Origin: Acidobacteriota bacterium
Lineage (GTDB): Bacteria > Acidobacteriota > Blastocatellia > Pyrinomonadales > Pyrinomonadaceae
Direction of reading: 5' to 3'
NCBI GenBank assembly: GCA_020853255.1
Contig: JADYZI010000242.1
Location: forward strand, 1-9,799
DNA: 9,799 nt
The position numbers and the translations under genes were made by a program. A model generated the notes under the pieces. It made no database searches, was not told where the DNA came from, and saw only the letters and a program-made list of their open reading frames with translations. This document shows positions 1 through 6,190 of the stretch, in pieces (position 1 is the stretch's first letter; each line of letters begins with the position of its first letter).

Positions 1-1
1 A

Positions 2-262
2 GCGTCTACATTTGCGAGATACAACCGTGCGGCCCGTTCGCTATCGATATTTCAAAATGGTGTTCGGGACCAGGCGAATGCGAACCTACAGGTCATTTGG
101 CAAACGTACGAGCTGGGGTCGAGAACCTTGCTCGATTACATTGCCGAGCAGCGCAGGTTTCTGGATGTGGAAAATGAATTAGTTGATAGGGAACTCGAAA
201 CCTACATCGCGAATGTTGAGATACTAAAGGCTGTCAATGCGCCTCAACTTACAAAGAAATGA
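2..262 (+). CDS. TolC/CzcC-like outer membrane efflux factor, C-terminal part
   Basis: Only the last 86 codons are in the window; the gene begins to the left. It would form the outer-membrane channel of a tripartite efflux system. The reading frame has the late helical segment typical of the family: YELGSRTLLDYIAEQRRF followed by a long amphipathic helix (LVDRELETYIANVEILKA) and a short tail ending LTKK. The Y-x-L-G-x-x-T-L-L-D pattern is characteristic of TolC-family proteins of RND systems. The TGA stop overlaps the ATG of the adaptor gene (ATGA at 259-262), so the two are probably translationally coupled and made as one complex. The metal specificity cannot be read from this fragment; a CzcC-type role is inferred from the CzcB-like neighbour. 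Confidence 0.88.
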   Translation, partial: ASTFARYNRAARSLSIFQNGVRDQANANLQVIWQTYELGSRTLLDYIAEQRRFLDVENELVDRELETYIANVEILKAVNAPQLTKK

Positions 263-1791
263 GAGAAGAAATTAACGAAGATCTTGTCCACGGTGTCGAA
301 CCGGACGAAGAATCTGCATCGACTCCAAACCGGAAACCTCTATACATAGCTTCCGGGGCTGTGGGAATTGTTCTCCTCGGTGCGCTGGGATTCTGGTATT
401 TGAGCACTCGTGAAGGTGGAAAGGCCGTCCCGCCGCCGCGAAGTGTTTCATTTGGTGACAATACCAGCACAGAACCCTCGCAGACCGCAAGCGAAGAGAC
501 AATAACAATCCCGGAAGAACAGTTGGAAAAGATTGGCTTGAAAATCGAGACTGTTGGCGAGACGCTTTCGGGCGAGGCGATGTCGCTATCAGCTACTGGA
601 GTCGTCCAGCCTAACGCCTACAAAGAAACCCCCGTTATCTCACTCCTTGGAGGCGTGGTTCGAAAAGTTAGCACGGAGCTTGGGCGCAGCGTCGATCGAG
701 GCCAGGCTGTCGCAGTTATATTCAGTAATGAACTCGCCGCCGCTCAATCGCGGTATCTCGCGTTGCAAACGGAAGCCCAAACTGCACGCCAGAACTACGA
801 CCGGACCGCGAAACTGGTCAGAATCAGCCCGGTTAGTAACACAGAACTGGATCAAGCTCTGGCTGCATTAACCACAGCGGAGGCCGAACTCGAAGAGCAT
901 CACAAACACCACGCACGAACCACGAAACTGCTTGAAATCGGCGCGGCCAGCCGTGAAGAATTCGAGATGGCGACGACCCGGTTAAGAACGGCGGAAGCCA
1001 ACGTGGCTGCTGCAAAGAATCGATACGCACGTGCAGTTCAGGTAGCCGAGATCAATCCGGTCAGCCGAAGCGAGTTCGAGCAGGCCGCAGTCAAAAGGCA
1101 GACCGCCGAATCCGATCTTGCTACGGCAAGGCAAAGGCTTCTGCTATTTGGTCTTTCCTCGCAAAAGGTAAACTCGCTCCGAGCCCCTTCGCAGATCACG
1201 TCTGAGATCGCATTAACTGCTCCCGTTTCTGGAACAGTCACAAAACGCAGTATCAACGAGGGTGAGGTCGTCGAGGCGAACAAGGAACTGATGCGCATAA
1301 CAAACCTCTCCAGCGTCTGGGTGATCGCTCAGGTTTATGAAAAGGACTTCGGGCTTCTCCGCGAAGGAAGCGGTGCGAGTGTGACCTCGAATGCATTTCC
1401 CGGCCAACTGTTTCGCGGACACGTTACGTATATCGACCCGAACATTGCGCCCGAAACCCGCACCGCTCAGGTCCGAATCGAATTGGATAATCCGGCTCGG
1501 GCGTTGAAGATCGGAATGTACGTCAATGTCGCCTTCGGAAGTATGGGAGATGCGGAACGTAGCGTCCCAACAATACCGGAGGCTGCCGTTCAGAATGTGA
1601 ATGATAAGCAGGTCGTTTTTATCTCAACGGGCAAGCCTAACGTCTTTACCGTAAGGAGTTTGCGACTTGGAACAGAAAACAAGGGATTATATCCGGTTCT
1701 CGAAGGATTGCACGTCGGCGATAGAATCGTCACCGAAGGCAGTTTTCTGCTGCGCGCCGAGCTTTTAAAGCAAAATCCAGTAACACAATGA
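259..1791 (+). CDS. RND efflux periplasmic adaptor (CzcB/CusB-type membrane fusion protein)
   Basis: This 510-residue protein would bridge an inner-membrane RND pump and the TolC-type channel. It has a short cytoplasmic N-terminus, one membrane anchor (about residues 28-49), and a first barrel/lipoyl half with VQPN and GGVVRKVSTELGRSVDRGQ (about 115-150). A long helical hairpin region follows (about 157-298). The second lipoyl half (APVSGTVTKRSINEGEVV, 321-338) and the beta-barrel (VWVIAQVYEKD, then GHVTYIDPNIAPETRT, 387-402) are typical CzcB-family signatures. The C-terminal membrane-proximal domain contains EGLHVGDRIVTEG. The hairpin is unusual: three units repeat with exactly 38-residue spacing (S193, S231, S269), each with an R-x3-L/V-x6-S tip motif. 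The start is fixed by the ATGA overlap with the upstream gene. The stop also overlaps an ATG (1788-1791), where a czcA-type pump gene would be expected but is missing. Confidence 0.93.
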   Translation: MREEINEDLVHGVEPDEESASTPNRKPLYIASGAVGIVLLGALGFWYLSTREGGKAVPPPRSVSFGDNTSTEPSQTASEETITIPEEQLEKIGLKIETVGETLSGEAMSLSATGVVQPNAYKETPVISLLGGVVRKVSTELGRSVDRGQAVAVIFSNELAAAQSRYLALQTEAQTARQNYDRTAKLVRISPVSNTELDQALAALTTAEAELEEHHKHHARTTKLLEIGAASREEFEMATTRLRTAEANVAAAKNRYARAVQVAEINPVSRSEFEQAAVKRQTAESDLATARQRLLLFGLSSQKVNSLRAPSQITSEIALTAPVSGTVTKRSINEGEVVEANKELMRITNLSSVWVIAQVYEKDFGLLREGSGASVTSNAFPGQLFRGHVTYIDPNIAPETRTAQVRIELDNPARALKIGMYVNVAFGSMGDAERSVPTIPEAAVQNVNDKQVVFISTGKPNVFTVRSLRLGTENKGLYPVLEGLHVGDRIVTEGSFLLRAELLKQNPVTQ

Positions 1792-1853
1792 TATTCAAAA
1801 ACTTATCTCAAGATTGTTATATGAACGTTTGTTCATATAACATAGTCCCATGA
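1788..1853 (+). pseudogene. Possible remnant of the RND pump gene start, now a 21-codon ORF across the operator
   Basis: An ATG overlapping the adaptor stop (ATGA, 1788-1791) opens a 21-codon frame starting MIFKNLSQ. It stops at TGA 1851-1853, overlapping the arsR start in the same ATGA manner. In czc-type operons the pump gene follows the adaptor, and its product often starts with a short polar or amphipathic segment like MIFKNL. Here the frame runs into the arsR operator instead of continuing into pump sequence. I infer that the pump gene was lost, by deletion or cassette insertion, within about the first 8 to 9 codons. It could instead be a short leader ORF coupling adaptor and arsR translation, or chance. 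The similarity is only a few residues, so the assignment is weak; the absence of a pump gene is certain within this window. Confidence 0.4.
1814..1841 (+). promoter_or_regulatory. ArsR/SmtB-type operator overlapping the arsR promoter
   Basis: A perfect inverted repeat, GTTATATGAAC (1816-1826) and GTTCATATAAC (1831-1841), is separated by four bases (GTTT). The ATATGAAC/GTTCATAT core resembles known operators of ArsR/SmtB-family metal sensors. A plausible promoter lies inside it: TTGTTA at 1814-1819 and TATAAC at 1836-1841, with a 16-base spacer. Bound repressor would therefore block polymerase directly. The predicted transcription start falls at about 1848-1850, at or next to the arsR ATG. Operator identification is strong; exact promoter elements are inferred. 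Confidence 0.85.
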
Positions 1854-2242
1854 CTTCAGCGTCTTTTATTGCTAAAAAACAATCATTATCCGATTTGTGC
1901 GAGATCCAATTCGTCGATAGCGAAAAGGTTTCTAACGTCACTCGTGCCCTGAAATCGGACGCAGCTTTTCGTTTACTCGCGGATACGTTCAAAGCTCTTG
2001 GGGATTCAACCCGCATTCGCATCGCTTTTGCTCTTTCTCGCGAGGAGCTTTGTGTCTGCGACCTTTCTAATTTGCTTGGTGTTTCGCAATCGGTCGTCTC
2101 GCATAGCTTGCGCGTCCTTCGCGATATGCAGCTCGTGAAGTTCCGAAAGGAAGGAAAGATCGCCTATTACACGCTTGATGACGAACATATCGAACATTTA
2201 CTTGATGAAGGCTTTAGGCACGTTGAAGAACTACTGGATTAA
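1850..2242 (+). CDS. ArsR/SmtB-family metal-responsive transcriptional repressor
   Basis: This 130-residue winged-helix repressor should bind the operator just upstream and let go when metal binds. The core runs from about residue 38 to 110: FKALGDSTRIRIAFAL, then ELCVCDLSNLLGVSQSVVSHSLRVLRD (recognition helices) and the wing KEGKIAYYTL. Two metal-site signatures are visible. ELCVCD (C68, C70) matches the CadC/ZiaR alpha-3 site, possibly completed by C17 in the N-terminal arm. The C-terminal helix carries D111, H113, H124 and E127, with the spacing of the SmtB alpha-5 zinc site (D-x-H, H-x2-E). The likely ligands are Zn, Cd, Pb or Co; sequence alone does not choose. No Shine-Dalgarno is seen before the ATG, which fits a leaderless message or coupling from the short upstream ORF. 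It probably controls itself and the ZIP gene 38 bases downstream. Confidence 0.95.
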   Translation: MTSASFIAKKQSLSDLCEIQFVDSEKVSNVTRALKSDAAFRLLADTFKALGDSTRIRIAFALSREELCVCDLSNLLGVSQSVVSHSLRVLRDMQLVKFRKEGKIAYYTLDDEHIEHLLDEGFRHVEELLD

Positions 2243-2266
2243 AAAAAATATTAAGCGATTTTATTT

Positions 2267-2271
2267 AGAGG
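2267..2271 (+). promoter_or_regulatory. Ribosome binding site of the ZIP fusion gene
   Basis: AGAGG lies nine bases before the ATG at 2281 in an otherwise A/T-rich gap of 38 bases between arsR and the ZIP gene. It supports the chosen start. No terminator is seen in the gap, so the two genes are probably co-transcribed. Confidence 0.6.
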
Positions 2272-2280
2272 TTTATTTTA

Positions 2281-4056
2281 ATGATTTCAACAAATATATT
2301 ACTCGGCGCCATTGCCGGAATAACGATTTTTCTAGGTCTTCCGATTGCTCGTTGGCGCGGCGCTTCAGAACGCTTGCGCGGAATTCTCGCACTTGCTTCG
2401 GCTGGCGTCCTTTTGTTTCTTGTGGTTGAGGTCGGCTATCACGCGATGGAAACGGTCGAAACGTCTGCGAAAGGCGGCTTACTAAACACCGCCATCGTGC
2501 AGGGAATAATCCTTGTTGGCGGATTTGCCCTCGGGTTGGTCGGCTTGGCGTGGCTTGAAGAACGGCGCAAGAAACGAGTTGAGGCTGCCGGGGTTGATGC
2601 TCTTGAAGTGGCGACGATGATCGCTATCGGCATCGGACTTCACAACTTTGCCGAAGGTCTCGCAATTGGACAATCGTTTTCGGGTGGTAATGCGGCTTTA
2701 GGAACGTTACTTGTCGTCGGTTTTGCTTTGCATAACGCTACCGAAGGCTTTGGCATCGCAGGCCCACTTGTGGGACGCGACATTTCCTGGGCACGCTTAT
2801 TGGTGCTCGGATTGATCGCTGGGGGTCCGACGGCAATCGGATCGGTCGTAGGCGGCATCTGGGTGAATCCTTCGTTGGAACTCTTATTTCTTTCCGTTGC
2901 GGTTGGTTCACTCGTTTATGTCACTCGTGAATTGTTCCGGCTTCGATTTCCACAACTCGGCGCCGTTGGAGCTACAGCGGCTTTGGCCTTCGGTTTTTTT
3001 CTTGGATTCGGAACGGAGCTTGTCGTTGGTGTTGCACAGTCCAAAGCAGCCGCAAATTCCTCAAACACAAAATCAACAGCCACACTTCGCTTCGCCAATA
3101 AACAAGTCGATCCACCGTCGATAACGTTGGCCCGTGGACAGGCGTTCACAATTCAAAACGATGGAAACGTTCCTTTGGTCTTTGAAGGCAACGGTTTGTT
3201 TGTCGGGGAGGTCGTCGCACCCGCATCCGGCAGCATTACCGTCATCGCATCTGGTAATGAAGGGAAGTACGCATTAGTCGATGAGCGAGGACAGAGCGGC
3301 ACGGGAACAATTGTTGTTCAGCCTGGCGGAGCAATTGAGCCGTTGACTGATGAGGTAAATGCTGTCGGTGCGTTGATGATCTTGGAAGGCCACGTTCGGA
3401 CATCGAAAGCCTTACACGACCGCGGCACGAAGAATGAGGGGCCTAATCCGGCGCTTGATCTAAAACGCACAAGCAAGCACGCGGGCCATCCTCAACACGA
3501 ATTATTAATGGGCAGCGAGCCGGATGCTCTGAATCTTCAAAAACTTTTGCGCGAGCACGGCGTTTTCGATTCGGTAAATAATGCGTTGACGGAATACGTT
3601 GCTGTTGCCGGAAAAGGTGATGTTCCCCAGGCTGAGATCGACAAAAAGTACCAAGCCGTCATAACGACCACAGAACAGGCCTGCCGTGCAATTGCCGGGA
3701 CTGCGTACGACAAGCCCGATTTTCGCACCAGGGCCGCGCGTTTTGTATTGGAAACCGCTGATGGCGAATATACGACCGCTACCGAGGGCGACAAGATCGA
3801 AATTGTCGAGGCAGGAACGCCCGGTAAAGATAATTTGATCGAGTTTCAGGACGCGCGAGGGTTTTTACAAGCAATGCGAGAGACATTTATGACCGGAAAT
3901 GCAGCCGTCCACCTAAACGCTGACGGGCAAGCAGCTTTGGACAAACTTCAAAACGACATATTGAAGTCACTCGAACCGCCTGACCTCAATCGTCCTGTCC
4001 CCGTGTCGGAATTTAAGGGTCTTACGGAACGCGTGAGCCGAGGGCTGACACCGTAG
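2281..4056 (+). CDS. ZIP-family metal transporter fused to cupredoxin-like and helical periplasmic domains
   Basis: Residues 1-252 form a ZIP transporter with about eight membrane segments. The metal-site helices show HNFAEG (H121, N122, E125) in TM4 and HNATEG (H151, N152, E155) in TM5, the family's binuclear centre. ZIP proteins normally bring Zn, Fe or related divalent metals into the cytoplasm; direction and substrate here are inferred. At 591 residues the protein is more than twice the usual bacterial ZIP length of about 250-300. Residues about 264-347 look like a cupredoxin-fold beta domain (DPPSITLARGQAFTIQNDG, then a G-x-Y-x-L strand and GTIVV) but contain no His, Cys or Met to bind copper. 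Residues about 351-591 are mostly helical and hold a His cluster (H371, H379, H400, H403, H406, H426). I do not recognise this domain. ZIP topology would place both extra domains in the periplasm. The gene follows arsR and is probably metal-controlled. Confidence 0.9.
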   Translation: MISTNILLGAIAGITIFLGLPIARWRGASERLRGILALASAGVLLFLVVEVGYHAMETVETSAKGGLLNTAIVQGIILVGGFALGLVGLAWLEERRKKRVEAAGVDALEVATMIAIGIGLHNFAEGLAIGQSFSGGNAALGTLLVVGFALHNATEGFGIAGPLVGRDISWARLLVLGLIAGGPTAIGSVVGGIWVNPSLELLFLSVAVGSLVYVTRELFRLRFPQLGAVGATAALAFGFFLGFGTELVVGVAQSKAAANSSNTKSTATLRFANKQVDPPSITLARGQAFTIQNDGNVPLVFEGNGLFVGEVVAPASGSITVIASGNEGKYALVDERGQSGTGTIVVQPGGAIEPLTDEVNAVGALMILEGHVRTSKALHDRGTKNEGPNPALDLKRTSKHAGHPQHELLMGSEPDALNLQKLLREHGVFDSVNNALTEYVAVAGKGDVPQAEIDKKYQAVITTTEQACRAIAGTAYDKPDFRTRAARFVLETADGEYTTATEGDKIEIVEAGTPGKDNLIEFQDARGFLQAMRETFMTGNAAVHLNADGQAALDKLQNDILKSLEPPDLNRPVPVSEFKGLTERVSRGLTP

Positions 4057-4063
4057 CAGCGAA

Positions 4064-4372
4064 ATGAATAACGAGATACCAATCGTCTGCACTTTGAACG
4101 ACGCGGAGTTTCGCGAGCGGGAGCGCGACGTTCTCCAAAAGATAAAAGCCTCCGTGCTTGCGACGAACGAGACGGCGGGCGGTTATGCCTTCCGCTTTCC
4201 GTCAGATGATAGTGCTTTCGCGATGCTTAATGAATTTATCGTTCTCGAACGCCGTTGTTGCCCGTTCCTTGATTTCAAGATGACGATTCCGCGTGAACTC
4301 GGCGAGATTCACCTCGAGCTTTCCGGCCCCGACGGTGCGAAGGCATTCATAGCCGCCAACTTCGCGGCTTAA
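4064..4372 (+). CDS. Small conserved protein with an RCCPF motif, metal-cluster associated
   Basis: A 102-residue soluble protein without a signal peptide or membrane segment. It starts [13 protein letters not shown], continues through YAFRFPSDD, and contains [10 protein letters not shown] with vicinal cysteines C65 and C66 plus a single C9. It ends in a strand-rich [12 protein letters not shown] segment. I recall similar short proteins with the (E)R-x-CCPF motif near bacterial metal-resistance genes, but no function I can name. The vicinal cysteines suggest binding of a soft metal or a redox role; that is inference. It starts 8 bases after the ZIP stop with no clear Shine-Dalgarno, so it is probably translated by coupling in the arsR-ZIP operon. 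Confidence 0.8.
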   Translation: MNNEIPIVCTLNDAEFRERERDVLQKIKASVLATNETAGGYAFRFPSDDSAFAMLNEFIVLERRCCPFLDFKMTIPRELGEIHLELSGPDGAKAFIAANFAA

Positions 4373-4379
4373 AAGTGTG

Positions 4380-4541
4380 ATGCAATTGGCTAGATCCATT
4401 CTGTTCTTCGTTGCCGCTGGCTCTTGCGAGATCGCGGGAGGTTATCTCGTATGGATTTGGGTTCGAGATGGCAAGAGCATTTGGTACGCCGCGCTCGGAG
4501 CGGTTTTGCTGGTATTTCAGAAGAACTACGAACCGTTTTGA
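4380..4541 (+). pseudogene. ynfA: YnfA-family membrane protein, N-terminal fragment
   Basis: The frame begins [20 protein letters not shown] and continues [25 protein letters not shown], which matches the start of YnfA-family small membrane proteins (SMR-like, about 108 residues, four membrane segments). After about residue 45 the family match ends abruptly; eight unrelated residues and a TGA follow. The expected middle (a VPTLQP- and VYAAYGG-type stretch) is missing. The family's C-terminal part appears about 1.5 kb downstream at 6066-6182 on the same strand. The gene begins 7 bases after the RCCPF gene, so it was probably the next member of that operon before disruption. A 53-residue peptide could still be made, but a functional YnfA is unlikely. 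Confidence 0.8.
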
Positions 4542-4552
4542 ATGGAGGCCAT

Positions 4553-4657
4553 ATGGACGTGAATCGAAAGAGAGAGATCGCTAAATTTTTTTGCGGGTTC
4601 GAGTCCGCGAAACGAAGCAGCCCAGTCGGTAGTTTTGTTGGTATTAATCGAATATGA
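4553..4657 (+). CDS. Short ORF before the methyltransferase, possibly a gene remnant
   Basis: A 34-codon frame starting MDVNRKREIAKFFCGFESAK is preceded by GGAGG at 4544-4548, four bases before its ATG. Its TGA overlaps the methyltransferase ATG (ATGA, 4654-4657), so translation could feed into that gene. The start is charged and then becomes hydrophobic, as in small membrane proteins, but the rest looks truncated. I recognise no family with confidence. It may be the surviving 5' end of a gene that was deleted when the cassette formed, or a coupling leader. The good ribosome site and the overlap are the only real evidence. Confidence 0.4.
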   Translation: MDVNRKREIAKFFCGFESAKRSSPVGSFVGINRI

Positions 4658-5259
4658 AACTGAATTCGATCGAAAAATTCTTGATGAACAATCCGGTGCG
4701 CGCTTTTGTCCAGCGGCATCACGAGGCCCGAATGTTCAAAGCTCTGGGCGGCAAAACGACTGGTCAGAAGGTACTAGAGATCGGATGCGGACGTGGTGTC
4801 GGGACGGAGATCATTCTTGAGCGATTCGGCGCGGGAGAAGTTCATGCTTTTGATCTCGACCCGAAGATGATCGGGCTAGCGAGAAAGCGGGTGGCGAAGT
4901 TTCCTGCCGAAAAGCTGCAACTTTACGTCGGAGACGCGGAAAGGATCGATGCACCGGATAATTCCTATGATGCCGTTTTCGATTTTGCGATCATTCATCA
5001 CATTCCTGATTGGCCAAATGCTTTGCATGAAGTTGCACGCGTGCTAAAACCGGGCGGAAAGTTCTATTTTGAGGAAGTCACACGGAAGGGTTTGGAACGT
5101 TGGTCATACCGGACCTTTTTGAAACATCCGACGGAAGATCGTTTTTCCGGCCCCGAGTTTATTAGGAAGCTTGAAACAAACGGCGTCAATGTCGGCGACA
5201 ATTATACTTACTGGCTTTTTTCTGACCTGGTGCTTGGAGTCGGAACAAAAGGTCAGTGA
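4654..5259 (+). CDS. Class I SAM-dependent methyltransferase
   Basis: This 201-residue protein has the Rossmann methyltransferase motifs in order: motif I VLEIGCGRGVG (40-50) for SAM binding, the acidic ribose contact in HAFDLDP (64-70, D67 or D69), an adenine-side acid at D94 (GDAERI), a YDAVFDFAIIHHIPD segment (105-119), and LKPGG (131-135). It belongs to the small-molecule type UbiE/COQ5-like superfamily. The substrate is not readable from sequence. It lacks the conserved cysteines expected of an ArsM arsenite methyltransferase: the only cysteine is C45, inside motif I. It lies in the cassette between the two ynfA pieces and is followed directly by the CDF gene, so a metal-stress role is possible but unproven. 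Confidence 0.9.
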   Translation: MKLNSIEKFLMNNPVRAFVQRHHEARMFKALGGKTTGQKVLEIGCGRGVGTEIILERFGAGEVHAFDLDPKMIGLARKRVAKFPAEKLQLYVGDAERIDAPDNSYDAVFDFAIIHHIPDWPNALHEVARVLKPGGKFYFEEVTRKGLERWSYRTFLKHPTEDRFSGPEFIRKLETNGVNVGDNYTYWLFSDLVLGVGTKGQ

Positions 5260-5271
5260 CCGCTTTTGCAA

Positions 5272-6063
5272 ATGAATAAAACCACATTCAAGATCGCGAA
5301 GATGGACTGCCCTGCGGAGGAGCAGTTAGTGAGAATGTCTCTTGCGGACATGCCGGATATCAAGGAGCTTTCATTCGACCTAGGTTCTCGGCAACTCGAC
5401 GTATTTCACACCGACGATCCGGAACCGATCTTTCAAAAGCTTGATTCCTTGGCCATGGACACGAAGATGATAGGGTCCGAAGAATCGGAGTTCGTAAAGA
5501 TCGAAGATCATGGCAATGAGCGCCGTGTTCTAATAACCGTCCTGCTCATCAACTTGTCCTTTTTCTTCCTGAATACTATTACAGGGTTGATCGCCGGTTC
5601 GATGGGACTTATCGCCGATGGCCTTGACATGCTGGCGGACTGTCTTGTTTTCGGACTATCGCTTTTTGCGGTAGGGGGAACGATCGCCCGCAAAAAGACC
5701 GTTGCTAAGGTGAGCGGCTACTTCCAGTTAGGGCTTGCGACACTCGGTATTGTTGAGGTTATTCGCCGATTCCTGGGCTTTGGCGAAGTCCCCGAATACA
5801 AGCTGATGATAATCATTTCGAGCCTTGCCCTCATCGGCAACGCAGTCTCGATCTACATCCTCAGCAAAGCCCGCCGCGAGGAAGCCCATATGCAGGCTAG
5901 CTACATCTTTCTGTCCAACGACGTAGTGATAAACTTCGGCGTGATCTTGGCAGGTATTTTTGTCTTCTTCACGGCGTCGAAGTATCCCGACCTTATAATT
6001 GGCTCTCTAATTTTCCTTGTCGTTACCCGCGGAGCAGCTAAAATCCTCCGGTTGTCACGATAA
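5272..6063 (+). CDS. CDF-type cation transporter with N-terminal HMA-like domain
   Basis: Taken from the ATG at 5272 (263 residues); a TTG at 5266 is a weaker alternative start. Residues about 3-70 resemble a heavy-metal-associated domain (TTFKIAKMDCPAEEQ) but have only one cysteine (C13) where the classic M-x-C-x-x-C loop has two; an acidic pair follows instead. Residues about 88-255 form the CDF membrane domain with GLIADGLDMLADCLVFGLSL (TM2) and FLSNDVVINFG (TM5). CDF proteins usually export Zn, Cd, Co or Fe in exchange for protons. The usual TM2/TM5 H/D-x3-D site reads D119-x3-D123 in TM2 and F213-x3-D217 in TM5. The large C-terminal cytoplasmic domain of YiiP-type CDFs is absent. It sits 12 bases after the methyltransferase gene and ends two bases before the C-terminal ynfA piece. 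Confidence 0.88.
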   Translation: MNKTTFKIAKMDCPAEEQLVRMSLADMPDIKELSFDLGSRQLDVFHTDDPEPIFQKLDSLAMDTKMIGSEESEFVKIEDHGNERRVLITVLLINLSFFFLNTITGLIAGSMGLIADGLDMLADCLVFGLSLFAVGGTIARKKTVAKVSGYFQLGLATLGIVEVIRRFLGFGEVPEYKLMIIISSLALIGNAVSIYILSKARREEAHMQASYIFLSNDVVINFGVILAGIFVFFTASKYPDLIIGSLIFLVVTRGAAKILRLSR

Positions 6064-6065
6064 AT

Positions 6066-6182
6066 ATGGCTCATTTATGGGGCTGGCAAGTGGACCGAGT
6101 TGTCCCCGGCCGTTTTGATATCATCGGGTGTGGCGTAGCTCTGGTCGACGCCGCAATAATTATGTACTGGCCGAGAAGTTAG
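6066..6182 (+). pseudogene. ynfA: YnfA-family membrane protein, C-terminal fragment
   Basis: This 38-codon frame starts MAHLWGWQVDRVVPGRFDII and ends IIMYWPRS, closely matching the last part of YnfA proteins (an LWGW-x-VDG region, an R-x-D-x-IG segment and a final hydrophobic helix ending in APR or WPR). It follows the CDF stop by two bases. The N-terminal part of the same family lies at 4380-4541. Put together, the two pieces give about 83 of about 108 residues, with roughly 26 codons of the middle missing. It has no ribosome site of its own and is very unlikely to be functional. Confidence 0.78.
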
Positions 6183-6190
6183 GCGGCCAA

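Noticed and set aside
4654..5259. Arsenite methyltransferase (ArsM)
   Set aside because: The conserved cysteines that bind arsenite in ArsM are absent; only C45, inside the SAM motif, is present.
5266..5271. TTG start for the HMA-CDF gene
   Set aside because: It adds only two residues, has no better ribosome site, and an ATG follows immediately at 5272.
4490..6066. Flanking direct repeats or target duplication around the ynfA insertion
   Set aside because: Only short shared words such as GGAGC near both edges were seen, which is within chance; no insertion sequence ends were recognised.
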